The notes below the pieces were generated by a model. The model worked only from the letters and a program-made list of their open reading frames with translations. It had not been told where the DNA came from and made no database searches. Made by a program: the position numbers and the translations under genes. This document shows positions 55,556 to 63,741 of a stretch of DNA of 64,000 nt, piece by piece (position 1 is the stretch's first letter; each line of letters begins with the position of its first letter). This DNA comes from an uncultured Vicinamibacterales bacterium. Its GTDB lineage: Bacteria > Acidobacteriota > Vicinamibacteria > Vicinamibacterales > UBA8438. The DNA lies in NCBI GenBank assembly GCA_958295905.1, contig OY282382.1:4384910-4448909 (forward strand). Direction: 5' to 3'.

Positions 55556-55749
55556 AGCGCCTCCTGACGTTGCCGGCGCGGGCCGTCTGGCACGCCCTGT
55601 TCTGGACGTTCGACCGGGCCACGTGGCAGTACGACCTGATGGTGCTCGCCATACTCGCGTTCGTCTGGCTCACCCCGCCGGAGTGGATCGGCGATCCGAC
55701 GGCCACCGGCCCCGGACTCATCGGCATCCTCCGCGATCTGTTCCGGTAG
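55552..55749 (+). CDS. Small membrane protein, 65 residues
   Basis: MQRLLTLPARAVWHALFWTF, then a membrane helix YDLMVLAILAFVWLTPPEW and a short tail ending GLIGILRDLFR. Start ATG 55552 sits in the second copy of the upstream repeat. No family recognised. Co-transcribed with the phosphatidyltransferase by position; may be an accessory to it, which is inference. Confidence 0.65.
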   Translation: MQRLLTLPARAVWHALFWTFDRATWQYDLMVLAILAFVWLTPPEWIGDPTATGPGLIGILRDLFR

Positions 55750-55858
55750 CCTCACACCACTTCCCGCCCGCCGGAACCGAGATCGAGCCGCGGCGGCCAT
55801 CATGCGCGGGGCCGCCGACGCCTCACACCACTTCCCGCTCGTCGGAACCGAGATCGAG
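55750..55858. repeat. Direct repeat of the 3' end of the next gene
   Basis: 38-bp copies at 55750-55787 and 55821-55858, offset 71, with two mismatches. The right copy encodes the last codons and TGA of the minus-strand membrane gene; the left copy is downstream and untranslated. The first base of the left copy adjoins the stop of the convergent 65-residue gene. Confidence 0.9.
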
Positions 55859-56407
55859 TCCCTTTCCCGCGAAGTGGATGTCGTGGGCGGCGATCTTGTC
55901 GCGCAACAGACGCCGCACCTCGCCGTAGTGCTCCCGCGGCACGTCGAGATGCCGCACGAGGTTGCGCACGCGGTCGATGAGCACCAGCCTCAGATCGGAG
56001 CCTCCCTGCCACGACAGGCCGCCGATCCGCCGGTACGGCACGAGCCCCTTGTCGGACCAGACGCCCGCATCGTAGAACCCGTGCCCAATGCGCAGGCTGA
56101 GGGGAAAGGCGTAGGCGTAGTAGATGAACATCATCCCCTCGCCGAACGCGTCGGCCAGCGGACGATCCCGGACGACGACCTTCGTGAACACGAGAGCGCC
56201 GAACAGGACCCCGAACCCCAGCGACACCCCGTAGGCGGACGGGCGCCCGCCCGGCCACGTCAGCACCGCCGTCGGCCGGAGACGGCGGAACCGCAGAAAC
56301 CGCCCCAGCAACCGGAGATTGGCCACCAGGAAGCCCGCCCCGAGGAGCCACAGCGCGGCCGGCACGACCGACTGGGCGAAACTGGAGAACAGCTCCCCGA
56401 CAGCCAC
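55823..56407 (-). CDS. Membrane protein of unknown function
   Basis: 194 residues. Three membrane segments (SVVPAALWLLGAGFLVANL; YGVSLGFGVLFGALVFTKVV; a shorter one at GMMFIYYAYAFPLSL) followed by a cytosolic domain with GHGFYDAGVWSDKGLVPYRR, IGGLSWQGGSDLRLVLIDRV and VPREHYGEVRRLLRDKI. The second part resembles PH-like domains that end small bacterial membrane proteins, but no family is assigned. It follows efp by 25 bases. Confidence 0.7.
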   Translation of the reverse strand: MAVGELFSSFAQSVVPAALWLLGAGFLVANLRLLGRFLRFRRLRPTAVLTWPGGRPSAYGVSLGFGVLFGALVFTKVVVRDRPLADAFGEGMMFIYYAYAFPLSLRIGHGFYDAGVWSDKGLVPYRRIGGLSWQGGSDLRLVLIDRVRNLVRHLDVPREHYGEVRRLLRDKIAAHDIHFAGKGLDLGSDEREVV

Positions 56408-56432
56408 AGATCCGTCCCACGCCCGCGGGCGA

Positions 56433-57005
56433 TCAGGCCCGCGATTGATACTCGCCGGTCTCGGTGTTCACCCGGATGCGATCGCCGTTGCTGATGAACG
56501 GCGGCACCTGCACGACGAGCCCGGTCTCCAGGGTCGCCGGCTTGAGCTGCGCGTTGGCGGTGGCCCCCTTGATCGCCGGCGCAGTCTCCTGCACGGCGAG
56601 CTCGACGGACATCGGCAGATCCACCCCGACCGCCTCCCCCTCGAACAGCGAGACCCGTATCGTCGCCTCCGGCAGCAGGTAGTTGACCGAGTCGCCGAGG
56701 GTCTCGGCCCTCATCTCGAGATGCTCGTAGGTCTCGAGGTCCATGAAGTGGAATGCGTCGCCGTCGCGGTACGTGAACTGCATCTCGCGATCGTCGAGGG
56801 CGGCCCGCTCGACGAACTCGGCGGACCGGAACTTGTGGTCGAGCAGGGTGCCCGCCCGGACGTTCCGCATCCGCGATTGGACGAACGCCTTCCCCTTCCC
56901 GGGGGTCAGGTGCGTGACGTCCATCACGCGATAGAGATCGTCGTTGAGCTTGACCAGCATGCCCTTGCGCAGGCGGGTAGATTGGATCGATTCCATGACG
57001 GCCAT
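56433..57005 (-). CDS. efp: Elongation factor P
   Basis: Relieves ribosome stalling at poly-Pro stretches. 190 residues: MAVMESIQSTRLRKGMLVKL, tip loop THLTPGKGKAFVQSRMRNV with Lys at the modification site, KFRSAEFVERAALDDREMQF and the C-terminal GDRIRVNTETGEYQSRA. Lys rather than Arg at the tip points to the EpmA/YmfI-type or unmodified branch, not EarP. Many Pro-rich linkers in the window's proteins would need it. Confidence 0.95.
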   Translation of the reverse strand: MAVMESIQSTRLRKGMLVKLNDDLYRVMDVTHLTPGKGKAFVQSRMRNVRAGTLLDHKFRSAEFVERAALDDREMQFTYRDGDAFHFMDLETYEHLEMRAETLGDSVNYLLPEATIRVSLFEGEAVGVDLPMSVELAVQETAPAIKGATANAQLKPATLETGLVVQVPPFISNGDRIRVNTETGEYQSRA

Positions 57006-57121
57006 GCAGCGCGCAGACTAGGCACCGGTCCGCGCGGATGTTCGGTGAACCCACGAACACAAAAGCTGGATCGTACCACACCGCCAGCGGCGTCCGGGCG
57101 GCCCGAGGCGGGCCGAGTCTC

Positions 57122-57250
57122 TTCCAATGACCGATGAGGCTGAACGGGGGGGATTGTTCCGCCGACCGATGAGCCTGAGCGGCGCAGGCCGGGCCGTCAA
57201 CGTCCCGCTCTGCGGGGGGAGGGTTCCAACGATAGATGAGTCTGAGCGGG
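57122..57250. repeat. Three imperfect 27-bp repeats between uvrA and efp
   Basis: Copies at 57122-57148, 57157-57183 and 57224-57250 share TTCC...GAYVGATGAGNCTGARCGG, spaced 35 and 67 bases apart. They lie in a 323-base gap (57006-57328) with no gene, upstream of efp. They could be regulator sites for efp or a decayed tandem array. Nothing else is seen in the gap. Confidence 0.6.
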
Positions 57251-57328
57251 GACCGGGGCCGCGGATCGGCCCGCTGCGTTCGAGCCGCTCCGGGCGCCAC
57301 GCGGGGTCCACCACGGCCGGCGGGCCCC

Positions 57329-60262
57329 TCACCCGCCCGCGGCCTGCCCGCCGGCCAGAATCGGGCGCAGATAGCGGCCGGTATGCGACCCCCCGGCCAT
57401 GGCGATCTGCTCGGGGGTGCCGACCGCGACGATCCGGCCGCCTTGCCCGCCGCCTTCCGGTCCCAGATCGATCACCCAATCCGCCGACTTGATGACGTCG
57501 AGGTTGTGCTCGATGACGAGGATGCTGTTCCCCGCCTGCAGCAACTTGCGAAACGCGGCCAGCAGCTTGGCGACGTCGTCGAAATGCAGTCCTGTCGTCG
57601 GCTCGTCGAGGATGTACAGCGTGCGGTCGGCCTTGCGCGCGGCCAGATGCGAGGCGATCTTGATGCGTTGCGCCTCGCCCCCCGAGAGGGTCGTGGCGGG
57701 CTGCCCCAGCCGCAGATAGCCCAGCCCGATCTCGTCGAGCAGATGCAGCCGGCGGATGATCTTGGGCGCCCCGACGAAGAACGACAGGGCCTCGCGCACC
57801 GTCATGCCGAGAACCCCGTCGACGCCGACACCGCGGTACCGCACATCGAGCACCTGCGGCTTGAACCGGCGCCCGCCGCACTCGTCGCACGGCACGAACA
57901 CGTCGGCCAGGAACTGCATCTCGACCCGCACGACGCCTTCCCCCTCGCATCCGTCGCACCGTCCCCCGGGCACGTTGAAGGAGAAGTGGCCGGGGGTCAG
58001 TCCGGCCGCGCGGGCGTCCCGGGTGTGCGAGAACAGCTCGCGTATCGGGTCGAACGCCTTCAGATAGGTGACCGGGTTCGACCGCGGCGTCCGCCCGATC
58101 GGGGTCTGGTCGACGAGGGTGACATCGGTCACCATCTCCGCGCCCTCGAGACGGTCATGGCGTCCGACCCGCTTGTCCCACGCCCCCTTCCGCCGCTTGA
58201 TGGCCGCGTACAGAACGTCGTGGACCAGCGTCGACTTCCCCGACCCGCTGACGCCGGTGACGCAGGTCAGCGTGTTCAGGGGAATCTCGACATCGATCCC
58301 CCGCAGGTTGTGCTCGCGGGCGCCGGTGACCCGGATCGCCGGCGGCGGGTGCTTGCGGCGGCTCTCGGGGAGCGGAATCGTCAGATCGCCCCGCATGTAC
58401 TTGGCGGTCAGCGACTGCGGCTCCTCCAGCAGGGCGTCGAACGACCCGGCATGGATGACCCGCCCCCCCTGCTCTCCCGCCCCCAGCCCCAGATCGACCA
58501 CGACGTCGGCGGTCCGGATGGTGTCGGCGTCGTGCTCCACCACCAGCACCGTGTTGCCCTGGTCGCGCAACTGCCGCAGGATGGCGATGAGCCGCTCGTT
58601 GTCCCGCGGATGCAGGCCGATCGAAGGCTCGTCGAGCACGTAGAGCGTCCCGACGAGGGCCGAGCCCAGGGCCGTCGCCAGATTGATCCGCTGCGCCTCG
58701 CCGCCGGACAACGTCGAAGACGGGCGGTCGAGGGTCAGATACTCGAGGCCCACGTCGCGCAGGAACGACAGCCGCCGCCGGATTTCCCGCACCAGCCGAT
58801 CCGCGACCGTCCGCTCGCCCTCGGTCAGGGCGAGGCCGTCGAAGAACCCGGCCGCCTCGCCCACCGTGAAGGCGGAGACCTCGTCGATGGCGCGTCCCGC
58901 GACCTGGACCCCGCGGGCCTCCGGCCGCAGCCGGGTCCCGCCGCACCCGGGGCAGGTCACGTAGCCGCGATACCGGCTCAGGAACACCCGGACGCGCATC
59001 TTGTGCTTCTTGCGTTCGAGCCCCCCGAAGAACCCCCGGATCCCCGGATAGCCGGCGCCGTCGCCCTCGACCACGAACTCCCGCTCCGCGTCGGTCAGGT
59101 CGCACCAGGACGTGTCCAGCCGAACCGCGCCGCCTTCGGCCGCGCGCATCAGCCGGGTCAACTGCGGGCGGTACTCCGGTTTGCTCCACGGCTCGACCGC
59201 CTGCTGCCGGATCGACTTCGTCCGATCCGGCACCACCAGATTCAGGTCGAGCTCGATCACGTTCCCGAAGCCGTGGCAGGTGGGACACGCCCCGAACGGA
59301 TTGTTGAACGAGAAGAGGCGCGGCTCGGGAGGCTCGTAGCCGATCCCGCAGGTCCGGCACTCGAACCGCTCGCTGAACCGGTGCTCCACCGCATCCGCCG
59401 GCCGCCCGTCGGCCCCGACCTCGAGCGCGAACGCCGAGCCCCCGCCCTCCAGATACGCCGTCTCGATCGAGTCGGTCATCCGCCCCAGCAGATCCGGCCC
59501 GACCCGCAGCCGATCGACCACGATGCGCAACGACCGCCGGCCCGCGAACTGCGCCGGGTCGACCTCGTCGAGTCGGACGACCCGGCCGCCCTCCCCATCC
59601 GGGTCCTCGCCGTCGGACACGATGATCCGACCGAATCCGCGCTTGCGCAGGCCCGCGATCGCCGCCGACACCGGGTCGCCCCCGGCGGCGGGCGGCGCGT
59701 TCGCGGCCGGGGACCCGGCCTCGGCCCCGTCCGAGAACGCGCCGCCGGCGGGCAGGCCCGTATCGGCCTCGTTTACCCGGTAGTCGAACCCCAGCAGCAG
59801 CCGGGTCCCCGCCGGCAGGGCCGCGAGCTGCCGCGCCGCCACCTCCACCGGTTCGCGGACGACCCCGCGCCCGCACCGCCGGCAGATCGTCCGCCCGACC
59901 CGGGCGAAGAACAGACGCAGATAGTCGTGAATCTCGGTCGTGGTGCCCACCGTCGACCGCGGGTTGCGCACGCTGTTCTTCTGCCGTATCGCGATCGCCG
60001 GGCAGATGCCGTCGATGCGGTCGACGTCCGGCTTCTCCATCCGCTCGAGGAACTGCCGGGCATAGGCAGACAGCGACTCGACGTACCGGCGCTGCCCCTC
60101 GGCGTAGATGGTGTCGAAGGCGAGCGACGACTTGCCCGACCCGCTGACCCCGGTGACGATGATCAGCCGGCCCGCGGGCAGCGTCAGGTCGATGTTCTTG
60201 AGGTTGTGCGTACGGGCGCCCCGGATGACGAGATGCCCGTTCGCGGCTGCCGCTTCTGGCAT
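57329..60262 (-). CDS. uvrA: Excinuclease ABC subunit A
   Basis: Damage-recognition ATPase of excision repair. 977 residues from ATG 60262 (MPEAAAANGHLVIRGARTHN). Walker A GVSGSGKSSLAFDTIY and GVSGSGKSTLVHDVLY; signature LSGGEAQRINLAT and LSGGEAQRIKIAS; zinc modules CRRCGRGV, CRTCGIGYEPPEPRLF and CDGCEGEGVVRVEMQF. An Ala/Gly-rich insertion (GGAFSDGAEAGSPAANAPP near 200) makes it slightly longer than usual. Not linked to uvrB here. Confidence 0.96.
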   Translation of the reverse strand: MPEAAAANGHLVIRGARTHNLKNIDLTLPAGRLIIVTGVSGSGKSSLAFDTIYAEGQRRYVESLSAYARQFLERMEKPDVDRIDGICPAIAIRQKNSVRNPRSTVGTTTEIHDYLRLFFARVGRTICRRCGRGVVREPVEVAARQLAALPAGTRLLLGFDYRVNEADTGLPAGGAFSDGAEAGSPAANAPPAAGGDPVSAAIAGLRKRGFGRIIVSDGEDPDGEGGRVVRLDEVDPAQFAGRRSLRIVVDRLRVGPDLLGRMTDSIETAYLEGGGSAFALEVGADGRPADAVEHRFSERFECRTCGIGYEPPEPRLFSFNNPFGACPTCHGFGNVIELDLNLVVPDRTKSIRQQAVEPWSKPEYRPQLTRLMRAAEGGAVRLDTSWCDLTDAEREFVVEGDGAGYPGIRGFFGGLERKKHKMRVRVFLSRYRGYVTCPGCGGTRLRPEARGVQVAGRAIDEVSAFTVGEAAGFFDGLALTEGERTVADRLVREIRRRLSFLRDVGLEYLTLDRPSSTLSGGEAQRINLATALGSALVGTLYVLDEPSIGLHPRDNERLIAILRQLRDQGNTVLVVEHDADTIRTADVVVDLGLGAGEQGGRVIHAGSFDALLEEPQSLTAKYMRGDLTIPLPESRRKHPPPAIRVTGAREHNLRGIDVEIPLNTLTCVTGVSGSGKSTLVHDVLYAAIKRRKGAWDKRVGRHDRLEGAEMVTDVTLVDQTPIGRTPRSNPVTYLKAFDPIRELFSHTRDARAAGLTPGHFSFNVPGGRCDGCEGEGVVRVEMQFLADVFVPCDECGGRRFKPQVLDVRYRGVGVDGVLGMTVREALSFFVGAPKIIRRLHLLDEIGLGYLRLGQPATTLSGGEAQRIKIASHLAARKADRTLYILDEPTTGLHFDDVAKLLAAFRKLLQAGNSILVIEHNLDVIKSADWVIDLGPEGGGQGGRIVAVGTPEQIAMAGGSHTGRYLRPILAGGQAAGG

Positions 60263-60389
60263 GCGAGATCCGCCGCCCGCTCGTGGACGTGCCGCGACGA
60301 CGCGGCCACCGGATCGCCCCCCGCACCGTCCGGGGCGGTACCCGAACTCGCCAGTGTACCGCCTGCCTCGTCCGTCCGTCCAACCCGCG

Positions 60390-60587
60390 GGGCGCCACGG
60401 CAGGAGCATCCCACGCTGACTTCGCGTGACGGCTCGCCCCCGAGTCGAGGGGGCCACCGTCTTGCCGACCGGCCGGCGCCGCGTGAGACCCACGACTCCG
60501 CCCGTCCGGAGCCCCAGGACCCGCCACGATTCCGCCTGCGCACGGCGGTGACGGAGCGTGGGATGGTCCTGGGCGCCACGGCAGGAG
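60390..60587. repeat. Repeats in the gap before uvrA
   Basis: GGGCGCCACGGCAGGAG occurs at 60390-60406 and 60571-60587. Right after the first copy is CATCCCACGCT; its reverse complement AGCGTGGGATG sits just before the second copy (60555-60565). So one motif is direct and the other inverted, about 180 bases apart. No gene is seen in 60263-60821 other than this and a promoter. Confidence 0.7.
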
Positions 60588-60707
60588 TAACCGACGAACA
60601 ACGCAGTGAAGCGGGATGCATCGCCGCTCGAATGCAGCAGGGACTTCGCCTCGGGCGGATACGCATCGGCGCCGACGGCGGAAAGCAGCGTCCACTTCCG
60701 CTCCGGC

Positions 60708-60736
60708 TTGGCTGCATCGGCCGTCCCATGTACATT
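60708..60736 (+). promoter_or_regulatory. Candidate promoter of the cytochrome gene
   Basis: TTGGCT (60708-60713) and TACATT (60731-60736) with a 17-base spacer, 86 bases before ATG 60822. A moderate match in G+C-rich DNA, on the correct strand. Confidence 0.45.
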
Positions 60737-60821
60737 GAAACGTTCGCCGGACGCGGCGACGCCGCGCCCCTGCGTCGGCCGGGGATGCAGGCGGACGAAC
60801 GACCCGAATGAGGAGAACGGG

Positions 60822-61241
60822 ATGACTGACCGAAGAACGCGAAGATACTCTGGAATCGTAGGCACGGTAGCCGTACTCGCCCTGCTCGTGCCGCCGGCCG
60901 CCCCCGCCGCGGCGCAGACGGACCTCGGCAGCCTCATGCGGCAGAAGCTCGAGCGCGCCCAGCAGCTCTTCGAGGCGGTCGTGCTCGCCCGACTGCCGGC
61001 AGTGGAGCGGCATGCGGGCGAACTGCTGCGGATCAGCGAGGCCTCCGCGTGGATGCCTATGCCGTCCACGGAGTATCTCCACCATGCCGGCCAGTTCCAG
61101 GAAGCCGCCCGCAACCTCGCCGGGGCCGCCGCCGAGGGCGACGTGGACGAGGTCTCCACCGCCTACATGTCGCTGGTCTCGAGCTGCATGCAGTGCCACC
61201 GGGAGGTTCGGGGATCGCGGCTGGCGAGCCGCTCGCCGTGA
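60822..61241 (+). CDS. Secreted c-type cytochrome, class II-like
   Basis: 139 residues. ATG 60822 has AGGAGA six bases upstream. Signal peptide (GIVGTVAVLALLVPPAAPAA). The mature part is helical (LMRQKLERAQQLFEAVVLAR, LPAVERHAGELLRISEASAW, GQFQEAARNLAGAAAEGDVD) with a single haem motif CMQCH at 122-126 near the end, as in cytochromes c' and related four-helix bundles. Electron carrier or ligand-binding role; partner unknown. Confidence 0.87.
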   Translation: MTDRRTRRYSGIVGTVAVLALLVPPAAPAAAQTDLGSLMRQKLERAQQLFEAVVLARLPAVERHAGELLRISEASAWMPMPSTEYLHHAGQFQEAARNLAGAAAEGDVDEVSTAYMSLVSSCMQCHREVRGSRLASRSP

Positions 61242-61515
61242 GCCGGCGGCGTCGTGACATCCTCGGCGCCCGCCGGCCCGGGGGAGGCGGTGCGGCGCTA
61301 CGGGCGGTGACCGGGGGGGGGCGGGCGATCGCGGACCGTGCGCGGCGTGCACCGCGCCCCGAAACGGACTACAATCAAGTGTCGGTGAGGACGCGGGCAT
61401 GCCCGCGTCCTTCGCCGCCGGGCTCTTAGGCCGGAGGGTCAGACCTCGTTCGACACGTGGAGACGGCCGGTCACGCCTCCTGATGTCCACGCAAGTCAGC
61501 GTTTCCCGCGCACAT

Positions 61516-61591
61516 GCCGGCGTAGCTCAGTTGGTAGAGCAGCTGATTCGTAATCAGCAGGTCAGCGGTTCGAGTCCGCTCGCCGGCTCCA
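61516..61591 (+). tRNA. tRNA-Thr (anticodon CGU)
   Basis: Full cloverleaf: acceptor GCCGGCG/CGCCGGC, D-arm GCTCAGTTGGTAGAGC, anticodon arm GCTGA-TTCGTAA-TCAGC with anticodon CGT, T-arm AGCGG-TTCGAGT-CCGCT, discriminator T and encoded CCA. Reads ACG codons, which are frequent in this G+C-rich genome. A T-run (TTTTTCCCCC) follows the CCA and may end transcription. Decayed transposases lie downstream. Confidence 0.96.
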
Positions 61592-61929
61592 CGTTTTTCC
61601 CCCTTAGTTTTCAGCAACTTGCGGCCACACGTCAGATCGACTGATCATCGCGCTAAGCTCGTGTAGGGTGCATTCCCTGGCCCTTTGGGGCATTCTGGAA
61701 TCGCCCACCTCTCGGTTTGCACGAATCCGGGCCGACTTGACCCGACCGAGGTTGTAGTACGCACCGCGGGCGTGGCAGCCGCTCGGCCCCATGACCGCTT
61801 GGATCAGCGCTCCGAATGGCCGGCGAGATTGTCAACGACCGCGCCGGGCTTGGTCCCAATCACCTGCCCGCGTCGACCGCCGGGCGGTCGTCCCCGATCC
61901 AGACGGTGCGCCCGGGGCTCTCCGCGGGC

Positions 61930-62345
61930 TCGCCGACCGTGAAGGTCGTCGACCGCACCTGCCTCTACCAGACACCGGCGAGATCATCGACCGCCGCGGC
62001 CCCCCCGGGGGCAACCGTCCCCGCGCCGCTACACCCATGCCGACATCGGGTGGCTCGCCGAACTCGACGCGATCCACGGCACGCTCTCCGGCACGCTCTC
62101 CGGCCCGACCACCCGCAAGTTCTGCGCCCGCGCCTTCCACCGCTTCGGTGACCCGCGCTTCGAACGCTTGGCCGCCATCTCCAACGGCCACTGTACAACC
62201 TGCGGCACTCCATCACCTGCCAGCCAGCGCCGCCGCGGGGCGGTCCCGGCCCCCACGCGCTCCGTGCAGATCGCGATCTGGGAACGCCGCCGGCCGCAGC
62301 CGTTCGGGCAACCCGGCCACGTGCGGGTCGATACGGTCCATCAAT
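61930..62345 (+). mobile_element. Decayed integrase-type (IS481-like) transposase fragment
   Basis: Translated pieces in shifting frames match DDE transposases: GEIIDRRGPPGGNR and RYTHADIGWLAELDAIHGTL, then RKFCARAFHRFGDPRFERLA and AISNGH; a one-base loss near 62192 shifts LYNLRHSITCQ to the next frame; then SVQIAIWERRRPQPFGQPGH and VRVDTVHQ. It stops abruptly after VHQ, where a second transposase remnant begins on the other strand. Not functional. Confidence 0.7.
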
Positions 62346-62675
62346 GGATCCCGTCCACCCGCCTGTAGACGCAGCCGCACGCCGACAAGTCCCGGACCCG
62401 GAACGCCCCAGTACTTCTCTTCCCCGGCCGCCGTCAGCCGCGAGATGTTCGTCGGACTCAGGCCCCGCCGCATCCTTCCCCAGCAGCACCGGAAGCGCCC
62501 CGCGGAAATCTGCCCGTCGACAACCCCCGCAGATACAGCAACGGCAGCTCCTCCGCCACCTGCGGCGAACGACGCCTGGTGAACCGCCGGCGTTCGCCAT
62601 CGTCGTCAACCCGCCCGTCCGTTCACCCGCGGGGCCCGGACCTGCATCGTCCCCGCTCCGCAGGTCACCGTGCGG
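62345..62675 (-). mobile_element. Decayed IS256-type transposase fragment
   Basis: Minus-strand pieces in several frames: CGAGTMQVRAPRVNGR, RRSPQVAEELPLLYLRGLST, DFRGALPVLLGKDAAG, LSPTNISRLTAA and a shifted FRVRDLSACGCVYRRVDGIH. These match the central part of IS256-family (mutator) transposases, which read LPLLYLRGLSTGDF and similar. At least three frameshifts. It abuts the plus-strand remnant at about 62345. Confidence 0.68.
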
Positions 62676-62812
62676 GCCTGCGCATCTCCTCCCCGGCCCC
62701 ATCCAGGCAGGGTGTTTCGGTGTTCACGTGGAAGGGATACGCCGCCTGTGCCTCACGCCCCCGATCCACAACTTTTGGTTGTACTTCGGCACCGCGCCGG
62801 ATGCCGATGTTG

Positions 62813-62866
62813 AGGCATAAGCTGTTTAGTTGTAATATGTTATCAAGTTATGTGATCGAGCGTGTA
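62813..62866. other. A+T-rich patch
   Basis: About 55 bases with stretches such as GTTTAGTTGTAATATGTTAT stand out against the G+C-rich background. It may be the end of an old mobile element or a promoter region. Between here and 63051 no gene can be supported. Confidence 0.4.
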
Positions 62867-63051
62867 AGCCTCGGGCGGGTGGCCGAGCTGCATGCCGCGC
62901 CTTCCGGAACGCGGTCTATGCTCAACGCGTCGTTGATTCCGCCGGCCGGCGAGCTGCGTGAGGCGGAGCAGATCCTTGAGGCTCCGAGAGGGCTCGTCTC
63001 GGACCCGGTCAGCGGGCGGGAATTGCGCGGGAGCAGGGGTTGCCGGGCCCG

Positions 63052-63729
63052 TTACCCGGGCGACGACTCGGAGCCGGTCGCGCCGGCCAGGACCTCTCCG
63101 AGGCGCAGCGGCTGATAGCCGGTGCGTTCGACAGTGAGATTTCGGTGTTGCCGGGTCGGGCTTCCGCCACCGTGCAGGTGGCCGTGGAGGTTCACGGTGT
63201 TCGGCGGCACCCGCCGCAGGGGGGAGTGGGTGAGGACGAGCAGCGGGTCCGTGTCGCAGACCGCCGCCGCGTACTGGTGGTCGAAGCCGCCGGCCGCCAG
63301 CTCCGCGCGCAGGAAGATGTCGTGGTTCCCGAGGATCAGCAGCCGTTCGCCCGGGCAGCCGGCGACGTCCAAGCGCAGTCGGCTGTCGTCGTGCCAGGCG
63401 TCGAAGTGGGCGACATCGCCGAGGCAGATGATCGTGTCGCCGGGGCGGACGCGTCGCCGCCACTCGGCCAGCAGCGCGCGGTTCATGTGTCTGACGTTTC
63501 GGAACGGCCGGTCCCAGGCCTCGATCATCGCCGGGTCGCCGAGATGAAGGTCCGACCAGACCCATGTCCGTTCGGGATCCGGGCGCAGAATCGGGATGGA
63601 TGCCGTGCGCAGCAGGTGGAGCACCAAGTGTTCGCCGGCGGCGCCCTGCGCGCCGTTCGCGCTCGGCGGCGAGGTCAGGCCTGCCACCCACCGGTCACGG
63701 GCGTCCTCGGCGGTCCTGACGGAATCCAT
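63052..63729 (-). CDS. Calcineurin-like metallophosphoesterase
   Basis: 225 residues from ATG 63729; GTG 63741 would add four. Metal and catalytic motifs in order: WVWSDLHLGDP (DxH), IICLGDVAHFD (GD), LLILGNHDIF (GNHD), VLTHSPLRRVP (TH) and NLHGHLHGG (GHxH). A short N-terminal domain precedes them. Similar to small phage and bacterial phosphoesterases; substrate unknown. It lies beyond the transposase remnants, so may belong to an acquired segment. Confidence 0.88.
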   Translation of the reverse strand: MDSVRTAEDARDRWVAGLTSPPSANGAQGAAGEHLVLHLLRTASIPILRPDPERTWVWSDLHLGDPAMIEAWDRPFRNVRHMNRALLAEWRRRVRPGDTIICLGDVAHFDAWHDDSRLRLDVAGCPGERLLILGNHDIFLRAELAAGGFDHQYAAAVCDTDPLLVLTHSPLRRVPPNTVNLHGHLHGGGSPTRQHRNLTVERTGYQPLRLGEVLAGATGSESSPG

Positions 63730-63741
63730 CACCGTACTCAC

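Noticed and set aside
57236-60811. 1191-codon open frame opposite uvrA
   Set aside because: Shadow of uvrA for the same reason; no signal, domain or ribosome site. Similar shadows oppose valS, uvrC, rpsA, nfeD and dnaK.
62843-63051. Frame ending LTQLAGRRNQRRVEHRPRSG on the minus strand
   Set aside because: Looks like a piece of an old gene, but no family or start could be supported; it also runs into the phosphoesterase region.
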